From Thermodesulfobacteriota bacterium (GTDB lineage: Bacteria > Desulfobacterota_D > UBA1144): 61,580 nucleotides of DNA. The notes beneath the pieces were generated by a model that was not told the origin of the DNA, did not search any database, and was given only the letters and a program-made list of their open reading frames with translations. The stretch spans positions 1 through 61,580 of the forward strand of contig JAURPH010000004.1 of assembly GCA_030835345.1 (NCBI GenBank), written 5' to 3'. A program made the position numbers and the translations under genes. Positions within the stretch are counted from its first letter, which is position 1; the number at the start of each line of letters is the position of its first letter. Below, in pieces: positions 55,906 through 61,580 of this stretch.

Positions 55906-56523
55906 TTATAAGACCACACTCTCTATTAAGTCAAAATCATACTTTTCCCTATTGTTATCTGAAAAAATAAACGTCGACCCTTTTGCTAGTAATTTTTTAA
56001 TTTCTTTATCAAAAACTTTCTTAATATTCTTATCAATAAAGTTGTATGGCTCATCTATCACTAATATTCTTGGCTTAATAATAAAGCCTAAACATAATTG
56101 AATCCTTCTCTTAAAACCATCTGATAATTCATCAATTCTACTATTTAAAATCTTTTCAATTCCAAAACTATTGATAATGTCATTTTGAGCTATTTCAAAA
56201 GAGGCTATTGAATATATTGAACAATAAAAAGATATATTTTCTAAAACGGTTAAATCATTATAAAACCTAGGTAAAGACGGTAACATTACAACATTTTTTA
56301 AATATTCTTTGTCAAAATTCTGAATGTCCTTTCCATAAAATAAGACTTCTCCTGTAAAATCAGGGTCAACTCCAGCTAATATTTTAAGAAGAGTTGTCTT
56401 GCCTGAACCGTTTTCACCTTTAATTTGAAAAGCAGCATTTTCTTCGACTGTTAACGAAATATTTTCTAGTACTTTATTTTTATAAAAACTTTTAGAAATA
56501 TTTACACATTCAATGGCCTTCAC
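55906..56523 (-). CDS. ccmA: Haem exporter ATP-binding protein CcmA
   Basis: ABC ATPase of CcmAB, 205 residues. Walker A KGENGSGKTTLLKILAG, signature LSDGFKRRIQL (a variant of LSGGQ), Walker B ILVIDEPYNFID. Start is GTG 56523. TAAAGT lies seven bases upstream, similar to other operon heads here. It is first in the operon ccmABCDEF-small peptide-cytochrome c. Confidence 0.93.
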   Translation of the reverse strand: MKAIECVNISKSFYKNKVLENISLTVEENAAFQIKGENGSGKTTLLKILAGVDPDFTGEVLFYGKDIQNFDKEYLKNVVMLPSLPRFYNDLTVLENISFYCSIYSIASFEIAQNDIINSFGIEKILNSRIDELSDGFKRRIQLCLGFIIKPRILVIDEPYNFIDKNIKKVFDKEIKKLLAKGSTFIFSDNNREKYDFDLIESVVL

Positions 56524-56555
56524 ACTAATAACTTTACTTCAGAGAAGCAATAAAT

Positions 56556-56561
56556 TAAAAT
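56556..56561 (+). promoter_or_regulatory. Predicted leaderless -10 element of gloA
   Basis: TAAAAT followed by six bases and ATG 56568. TTTACT at 56533-56538 (17-base spacing) is a possible -35. Confidence 0.45.
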
Positions 56562-56567
56562 TTTTCT

Positions 56568-56948
56568 ATGAAATTTTTACACACAATGATTCGTGTATCC
56601 AATTTAGACAAGTCTATTGATTTTTACACTAACACCCTTGGCTTAAAACTTGTTAGGAAAAAAGATTATCCCCATGGAAAATTCACGCTGGCTTTTTTAT
56701 CAGTTTCTAATGATGACACTGAGCCTTTTTTAGAATTAACATATAATTGGGATAAAAATAGTTATACTCTTGGTAATGCTTTTGGTCATATAGCCCTAGG
56801 TGTTGAAAATATTTATAAAATTTGTGGAGAAATAAAAAATAAAGGTGGCCTTGTTACAAGGGAGCCAGGACCAATGAAAGGGAGTACATCGATTTTAGCA
56901 TTTGTTGAAGATCCAGATGGTTATAAAATTGAATTATTACAAAGATGA
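56568..56948 (+). CDS. gloA: Lactoylglutathione lyase (glyoxalase I)
   Basis: VOC-fold enzyme isomerising the methylglyoxal-glutathione adduct, 126 residues. Metal ligands fit: His in FLHTMIRV, Glu in FLELTYNW, His in AFGHIALGV, and Glu in YKIELLQR. Also GLKLVRKKDYPHGKFTLAFL, typical of bacterial nickel-type GloA. Stop overlaps the next ATG (ATGA). A glyoxalase II-like gene is at 13184. Confidence 0.94.
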   Translation: MKFLHTMIRVSNLDKSIDFYTNTLGLKLVRKKDYPHGKFTLAFLSVSNDDTEPFLELTYNWDKNSYTLGNAFGHIALGVENIYKICGEIKNKGGLVTREPGPMKGSTSILAFVEDPDGYKIELLQR

Positions 56949-57352
56949 TATCTGTTACTAGAAAAGCACATTTTAATGCTGCACATAGGTTACATAATCC
57001 TAATTGGAGTTCAAAAAAGAACAAAGAATTTTATGGTTTATGCAACAATAAAAACTACCATGGTCATAATTATGATTTAGAAGTTACAGTGACAGGAGAA
57101 ATTGATAAAGAATCAGGATATCTAATAGATATGAAATCTTTAAGTGATATAATAAGTGAAAAAGTAGAATCTAAGTTTGATCATAAAAATTTAAATATAG
57201 ATACTAAAGAGTTTAAAAATTTAATACCCACAGCTGAAAATATAGCAATTGTAATATGGAAAATATTGAGGAAAGAAATAAGCAACAATTTATCAATCAA
57301 AATAGTTCTCCATGAGACATCTAGAAATTCTGTTGAATATTCTGGAGATTGA
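56945..57352 (+). CDS. queD: 6-carboxytetrahydropterin synthase (QueD/PTPS family)
   Basis: Tetrahydropterin synthase family, 135 residues. Zinc ligands: His in AHFNAAHRL and the HGH of NYHGHNYDLEV; catalytic Cys in FYGLCNNKNY. The FDHKNLNID and PTAENIAI motifs are also present. QueD makes carboxytetrahydropterin for queuosine; a pterin role is possible as no other queuosine gene is in the window. Overlaps gloA by four bases. Confidence 0.9.
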   Translation: MISVTRKAHFNAAHRLHNPNWSSKKNKEFYGLCNNKNYHGHNYDLEVTVTGEIDKESGYLIDMKSLSDIISEKVESKFDHKNLNIDTKEFKNLIPTAENIAIVIWKILRKEISNNLSIKIVLHETSRNSVEYSGD

Positions 57353-57383
57353 GCTATTAACACCAAAAGTAATTTTTTTTCGA

Positions 57384-57389
57384 TAAACT
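57384..57389 (+). promoter_or_regulatory. Predicted leaderless -10 element of the photolyase-related gene
   Basis: TAAACT followed by six bases and ATG 57396; no ribosome site. Confidence 0.35.
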
Positions 57390-57395
57390 GAGATT

Positions 57396-58886
57396 ATGGA
57401 CTTATTTTTAATCCATGGAAATCATCTTTTTCCAATTAACTATTTAAATAAGTATAAGAAAGATAATATATTCGTGTTGATTGAAAATTATCAATTATGC
57501 ACAAACAAAAAATATCACAAACTCAAACTTTTATTAATTTTGTCCGCCATGAGATCTTATGGTGATAATTTAAGAGATAATGGATTTAAAGTCGTATACA
57601 AACAAATTAATAATTCAAGCAAAAATACTTACTACCAAGAAATTTTAGAATTAACGAAGAAGAATAAAAGCTCATGCGTCAGAAGTTTTGAAATAGAGAA
57701 TAAACCATTTGAAAAAAAAATAAAAAAATTATTAAAAAAGAATGAAATATTTTTTGAAGAACTCAAGAGTCCTATGTTCATTAATGACAGATTGTTTATA
57801 AAAGAAGTTCTAGAAAAATCTAAAAAACCTAATATGGGTAATTTTTATAAAATAATCAGAAAAAAATCAGGGATATTGATGATTGATGATAAACCAATTG
57901 GGAACAAATGGAGTTATGATTTAGAAAATAGAAAAAAACTACCAAAAAATATATCCATCCCCCAACCCCCTCCAATTAAGGAAACCGAACATACAAAAAA
58001 TTTAAAACCAATTGTTGAAAAGCTTTTTGGAAACCACAAAGGAGATGTAAATAATTTCTTTTTTGCGACAACCCATGACGACGTAAATAAATTATTGGAT
58101 TTCTTTATTAAAAAAAAATTAAATCTTTTTGGTGATTATGAAGATACAGTGTCTGAAAAAGACAATGTTATCTTCCATAGTGCTTTAAGCCCTTACTTGA
58201 ACATAGGCTTAATAACCCCTGAAACAATAGTTAAAAGAGTTTTAAATTATAGTGAGAAAAACAATATTAAAATAAATTCTTTAGAGGGTTTTTTAAGGCA
58301 GATAATCGGTTGGAGAGAATTCATGAGAGGGATTTATAGAAATTATTCAGAAGAGATGGAGAAAGAAAATTTTTTTAATCATCAAAATTCCTTTACTGAT
58401 TCATGGTTTGAAGGGAATACTGGACTAACCCCTTTAGACCAAACATTAAAAAATATTTACAAAAATTGTTGGTCTCACCATATCGAAAGACTAATGATAA
58501 TAGCAAATATAATGAATCTATGTGAAATAGAGCCTAAAAAAGTTTACCAATGGTTTATGGAGATGTTTGTTGATGCTTATGATTGGGTAATGGTTCCAAA
58601 TGTTTATGGAATGGGCTTATTTAGTGATGGTGGTATCTTTTCAACCAAACCTTATATTTGTGGTTCTAATTATTTTTTAAAGATGATGGATTTCAAAAAA
58701 GGTCAATGGTGTGACACACTTGATGGCCTCTATTGGAGATTCATAGAAAAAAATAGAGATTTCTTTTCAAAAAATCCTAGGTTATCAATGATGACAAGAA
58801 CACTTGATAAGATGAATCCTGATCGAAAAAAATTAATTATGGATGCTGCCAAGGACTTCATTAAAAATAATACTAAATCTAGTTAA
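57396..58886 (+). CDS. Cryptochrome/photolyase-family protein (PhrB-like, FeS-BCP family)
   Basis: Flavoprotein of 496 residues related to prokaryotic (6-4) photolyases. N-terminal Rossmann domain (LFLIHGNHLFPINYL), FAD-binding helical domain with GFLRQIIGWREFMRGIY and WFMEMFVDAYDWVMVPNVYG, and SDGGIFSTKPYICGSNY. Cys358 (NCWSHH) and Cys439 (GQWCDTL) align with two of the four PhrB cluster ligands; the middle pair seems replaced by FKKG, so the [4Fe-4S] cluster may be absent. Cys376 and Cys422 are elsewhere. Likely UV-lesion repair or light sensing. Confidence 0.85.
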   Translation: MDLFLIHGNHLFPINYLNKYKKDNIFVLIENYQLCTNKKYHKLKLLLILSAMRSYGDNLRDNGFKVVYKQINNSSKNTYYQEILELTKKNKSSCVRSFEIENKPFEKKIKKLLKKNEIFFEELKSPMFINDRLFIKEVLEKSKKPNMGNFYKIIRKKSGILMIDDKPIGNKWSYDLENRKKLPKNISIPQPPPIKETEHTKNLKPIVEKLFGNHKGDVNNFFFATTHDDVNKLLDFFIKKKLNLFGDYEDTVSEKDNVIFHSALSPYLNIGLITPETIVKRVLNYSEKNNIKINSLEGFLRQIIGWREFMRGIYRNYSEEMEKENFFNHQNSFTDSWFEGNTGLTPLDQTLKNIYKNCWSHHIERLMIIANIMNLCEIEPKKVYQWFMEMFVDAYDWVMVPNVYGMGLFSDGGIFSTKPYICGSNYFLKMMDFKKGQWCDTLDGLYWRFIEKNRDFFSKNPRLSMMTRTLDKMNPDRKKLIMDAAKDFIKNNTKSS

Positions 58887-58892
58887 TTTATA

Positions 58893-58898
58893 TATAAT
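58893..58898 (+). promoter_or_regulatory. Predicted leaderless -10 element of the M42 peptidase gene
   Basis: A perfect TATAAT followed by six bases and ATG 58905, in the 18-base gap after the photolyase-related gene. Confidence 0.5.
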
Positions 58899-58904
58899 AT
58901 CTTT

Positions 58905-59942
58905 ATGGATTTAAAATTATTAGAAGAGCTTTGTAATACACCAGGTGTACCTGGTCTTGAGAATGAAATAAGTAAAATTGTATTAAGAGAAATAAAAAAT
59001 TTAACACAGGCTCATGAAACTGATGCTATGGGGAATGAGATTTTTAGGGTTAACAAAGAAATCCCAGGAAAATATACAATCCTTGTAGATGCCCATATGG
59101 ATGAAGTAGGTTTTTTAGTATCACATATTGAAGATAATGGAATGATAAGAGTTATTCCTTTAGGTGGCATTGATCCTAAGCTTTTTTACGGTCAAAGATT
59201 AACAATTTGGGGTAAAGAATCAGTTGAAGCTACTGTAGCAGCAATACCTCCTCATATTTCTAATAAAAATGATTCATCGTCTACTCCTGTTGAAGATTGC
59301 TTAATTGATACAGGGATTGGCACTAAAGAGCTAAAAAAGATGATTAAAATTGGTGATTCTGTTACTTTTTCGACCAATGCAGTTATTGATAATAAAAGAG
59401 TTTTATCTAAGGCATTAGATGACAGAGTTGGCTTATTTGTATTGATTGAAGCAGTGAAAAAGCTTTCTAAGAAAAAATTAAATTGTAATTTTTTTGTTTC
59501 GGCATCAGTTCAAGAAGAAATGGGTCTAAGGGGTGCAAGAATTATCAACACAAAGGTAAACCCTGATTTTTCTGTTGCCCTCGAAGGTACAGTGTCAAAT
59601 GACTTGCCTGGAATCCCTAAACATAAATCATTAGCTCACTTAGATAATGGACCAGAAATTAGAATATCAGATAAATACTTAATTGCTGATAGAGGATTTA
59701 ATAATTTCATTGAAAATTTAGCTATTAAAAAGAAAATACCTTATCAATTAACAGCTAAAAATGCTGGAGGGACTAACTCTACAGCCTTCCAAGTAACCGG
59801 TAATGGCTCTAAGGCAACAGTTCTTTCTGTTCCAGTAAGATATCTTCATAGTCCTAGTTCAGTTTGCAAAATAAAAGATATTGAAAACACGATAAAACTT
59901 TTAATAGAAATTGTAAGCAATATAAATAAGTTTAAATCATGA
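58905..59942 (+). CDS. M42-family glutamyl aminopeptidase-like metallopeptidase
   Basis: Two-metal aminopeptidase of the TET/FrvX group, 345 residues. Seen: TPGVPGLENEISK N-terminus, VDAHMDEVGFLV (His-Asp), KALDDRVGLFVLIEA (bridging Asp), SVQEEMGLRGARI (catalytic Glu and Glu ligand), and RYLHSPSSV (final His ligand). TET family members form large self-compartmentalised dodecamers. Its stop overlaps the next ATG by four bases. Confidence 0.93.
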   Translation: MDLKLLEELCNTPGVPGLENEISKIVLREIKNLTQAHETDAMGNEIFRVNKEIPGKYTILVDAHMDEVGFLVSHIEDNGMIRVIPLGGIDPKLFYGQRLTIWGKESVEATVAAIPPHISNKNDSSSTPVEDCLIDTGIGTKELKKMIKIGDSVTFSTNAVIDNKRVLSKALDDRVGLFVLIEAVKKLSKKKLNCNFFVSASVQEEMGLRGARIINTKVNPDFSVALEGTVSNDLPGIPKHKSLAHLDNGPEIRISDKYLIADRGFNNFIENLAIKKKIPYQLTAKNAGGTNSTAFQVTGNGSKATVLSVPVRYLHSPSSVCKIKDIENTIKLLIEIVSNINKFKS

Positions 59943-60274
59943 GCAATCATATTATAAAAAAAATTTTTAATGCAAGCTTTGATCAGCTAAAGAATATTGA
60001 TTTAAATTTATTGCAAACCAAATATCAAATGAAATTTGAGGCTCTTAAAATTGATACTCAAGATATTGCTTTATTAGAGACCATATCGGATCAAGACTTA
60101 AATGAAATCTCTGAAAAGATATTAAAAAAGTCCACTATCTATCTAGATAGCATTAAATTAAATGAAATAAATGATGAGATACTGGATAATATCGTTGAAA
60201 TTTTTTTTCATGAAATAGTAGAATCGATTGATTATGTATATAATCTTATAATAAGTAAACAATTAGGTGGTTAA
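59939..60274 (+). CDS. Hypothetical protein, acidic and helical
   Basis: Unrecognised 111-residue protein with no signal or membrane segment, rich in Ile, Leu, Asp and Glu, predicted mostly helical. ATG overlaps the M42 peptidase stop by four bases (ATGA), so it is translated with it. No motif seen; ends in KQLGG. Confidence 0.65.
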   Translation: MSNHIIKKIFNASFDQLKNIDLNLLQTKYQMKFEALKIDTQDIALLETISDQDLNEISEKILKKSTIYLDSIKLNEINDEILDNIVEIFFHEIVESIDYVYNLIISKQLGG

Positions 60275-60330
60275 GCAAGTTATTTTTATTGCATTTAAGG
60301 CATTTTCAGTAAAAATATAAATCAATTATT

Positions 60331-60693
60331 ATGAGTCAGTACCCTTTTTTTTTAATAATCTTCATGCTTATAGTGTCCTTACCTTTGGTAATGATCTTAA
60401 CTTCAAAAATCCTAAGATTCATAGCTGGATATAAAAATAATACTTCGGACAGTATTTACGAATGTGGAGAACCAGAAATCGAAACATCCTGGACCAAGAT
60501 TCCAATATCTTATTTTAAAATTGCATTGATATTTATATTGTTTGATATTGAGATAGTGTTTATTTTTCCATGGATACTTAGCCTTGGTGATTCTTCGATT
60601 ACAATTTATTATTCCTTCATTACATTTATTATAATTTTATTTCTTGGCTGGATATATGCATATAAAAAGGGGTACCTTAAATGGGAGATGTAA
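60331..60693 (+). CDS. nuoA: NADH-quinone oxidoreductase subunit A
   Basis: Membrane subunit of complex I, 120 residues with three helices. Signature [21 protein letters not shown] and [11 protein letters not shown] are classic for NuoA/ND3. It opens the nuo operon; its stop lies 13 bases inside the nuoB-nuoC start, so the two are translationally coupled. Confidence 0.96.
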   Translation: MSQYPFFLIIFMLIVSLPLVMILTSKILRFIAGYKNNTSDSIYECGEPEIETSWTKIPISYFKIALIFILFDIEIVFIFPWILSLGDSSITIYYSFITFIIILFLGWIYAYKKGYLKWEM

Positions 60694-61580
60694 AAGAAAA
60701 ATCTTTAAAAGACATTGGCTCTTTTATGAAACTACCTGGTGCTAATCTCTTTTTAACTAGTACTGAAAAGCTCTTTGGATGGGCACAAAAATCAAGTCTT
60801 TGGCCTTTATCCTTTGGACTTGCATGCTGTGCGATAGAAATGATGGCCACCTTTTCCTCTAGATATGATTTAGATAGGCTGGGTATGATTACCCGAGCAT
60901 CCCCTAGGCAAGCAGATTTGATGATAGTTGCAGGGACAGTGACAGTCAAAATGGCCGAGAGAATAAAAACACTTTACGATCAAATGACAGGTCCCAAATG
61001 GGTAATTGCTGCTGGTAGCTGTGCGATTTCAGGTGATCACTACAGACATGTTTACAGTGTGGTTCCTGGAGTTGATTGGATTATACCAGTAGATGTTTAT
61101 GTGCCAGGATGTCCCCCCACTCCTGAAGCTTTCATAGATGGAATAATGGAATTGCAAAATATAATTAAAAAAGGGGAATCTAAACCAACATTTAATGTTG
61201 CAAAAAAAGAATTAGAAAGCGTTAGTGAACTTAAAATAAAAAAACATGAAAATTTTATTGATAAAGACATTGTTGATCGAAATCTCTTTATTGAAACCAT
61301 AAAAGAATTGAAATCTAAAAACTTTAGTTATTTAAATTTTATTACTGCTACTGATTTTGAAGATCATATTTTAATGACATATATGCTTGGTAATAAAGAA
61401 AGTAATATGAATAAAGAAATAAATATCAAACTAGATGGCACAAAGGAAATTCCATCGTTGTCAGATTTTTTCGAAGGTGCCGATTGGCAAGAAAGAGAAG
61501 TTTTTGATATGTTTGGTGTAAAATTCACAAACCACCCCAACCTTCAAAGGATTTTGATGCCTGAAGATTGGGTTGGATAT
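60681..61580 (+). CDS. Fused NADH-quinone oxidoreductase subunits B and C (runs off window end)
   Basis: One continuous frame from ATG 60681 to the last base, 300 codons, no stop. Residues 1-165 are Nuo[45 protein letters not shown] and [14 protein letters not shown] provide the N2 cluster cysteines. After a charged linker (about 165-195), NuoC follows: LIFETIKELK-like region, [41 protein letters not shown] checked the reading frame base by base across the junction. Fused NuoBCD proteins are known; whether NuoD follows is beyond the window. Confidence 0.93.
   Translation, partial: MGDVKEKSLKDIGSFMKLPGANLFLTSTEKLFGWAQKSSLWPLSFGLACCAIEMMATFSSRYDLDRLGMITRASPRQADLMIVAGTVTVKMAERIKTLYDQMTGPKWVIAAGSCAISGDHYRHVYSVVPGVDWIIPVDVYVPGCPPTPEAFIDGIMELQNIIKKGESKPTFNVAKKELESVSELKIKKHENFIDKDIVDRNLFIETIKELKSKNFSYLNFITATDFEDHILMTYMLGNKESNMNKEINIKLDGTKEIPSLSDFFEGADWQEREVFDMFGVKFTNHPNLQRILMPEDWVGY

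Noticed and set aside
60275-60330. Terminator after the gene at 59939 or promoter of nuoA
   Set aside because: There is no inverted repeat; TATAAA lies nine bases before ATG, but the signal is too weak in this AT-rich DNA to list.

Overview
This window is a dense piece of a small-genome, strongly AT-rich bacterial chromosome. Genes abut or overlap, no gap exceeds about 150 bases, and I see no rRNA, tRNA, CRISPR array, insertion sequence or prophage. The genetic code is standard (TGA is used as stop), and TTG starts are common (ileS, mdh, miaA, rpsO, rsmE, ccmF). The content is that of an aerobic, heterotrophic, free-living Gram-negative-type bacterium: TCA enzymes, membrane succinate dehydrogenase, complex I, c-type cytochrome maturation and a light-dependent repair-type flavoprotein. 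The streamlining and AT bias suggest a marine planktonic lineage. A System I* cytochrome maturation set (CcmE of the CxxxY type), a CobA-HemD fusion, a b558-type SdhC and a CysO-like sulfur carrier point away from classical gamma-proteobacteria and towards delta-like or candidate groups. I cannot name the lineage from sequence alone.

Layout. 1-2384 (-): end-truncated ileS behind a small unknown gene. 2450-9505: a mixed block with an SDR, lpdA, a PepT-like peptidase, hemB, two HAD phosphatases, a one-domain EamA protein, a receiver-like protein, a DUF1289 protein and an unknown protein. 9017-13990 (-): metallo-beta-lactamase protein, metH, unknown. 14026-15679 (+): promoter, SAM-II-like riboswitch, threonine-synthase-like PLP enzyme, CysO-like carrier. 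15680-34546 (-): one long co-directional run, read rpmF-fabD-fabG-acpP-fabF-rpiB-acnA-icd-mdh-sdhCAB-sucC-dnaK-rpmE-gammaCA-ppx-grpE-dnaJ. 34632-36098 (-): double-ATPase ABC protein. 36143-36983 (+): two small membrane genes. 36976-48554 (-): uvrB, a strong hairpin, then rimP-nusA-infB-nrnA-truB-rpsO-pnp-miaA. 48620-50829 (+): cobA/hemD fusion and rsmE. 50815-56523 (-): ccmABCDEF, a 38-residue membrane peptide and an anchored cytochrome c. 56568-61580 (+): gloA, queD-like, photolyase-related, M42 peptidase, unknown, nuoA and a fused nuoB-nuoC cut by the window end.

The most interesting locus is 13184-15679. A SAM-II-type riboswitch, with a good promoter placing +1 at its first helix, precedes a threonine-synthase-like fold-type-II PLP enzyme and a sulfur carrier ending in Gly-Gly that closely resembles mycobacterial CysO. 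Methionine synthase lies in the divergent operon. SAM control, a PLP enzyme of the O-phosphohomoserine-using family and a protein-thiocarboxylate carrier together suggest carrier-dependent homocysteine synthesis feeding MetH. This is inference and could be tested.

Other notable points: a repeated TANNNT-N6-ATG arrangement at operon heads, which predicts leaderless mRNAs; a CcmE with Cys in place of the haem-binding His; a DnaJ with half of its zinc finger; an in-frame NuoB-NuoC fusion; a photolyase-family protein that appears to lack two Fe-S cysteines; and classical operons missing expected members (no sucD beside sucC, no plsX/fabH beside fabD, no rbfA beside infB).
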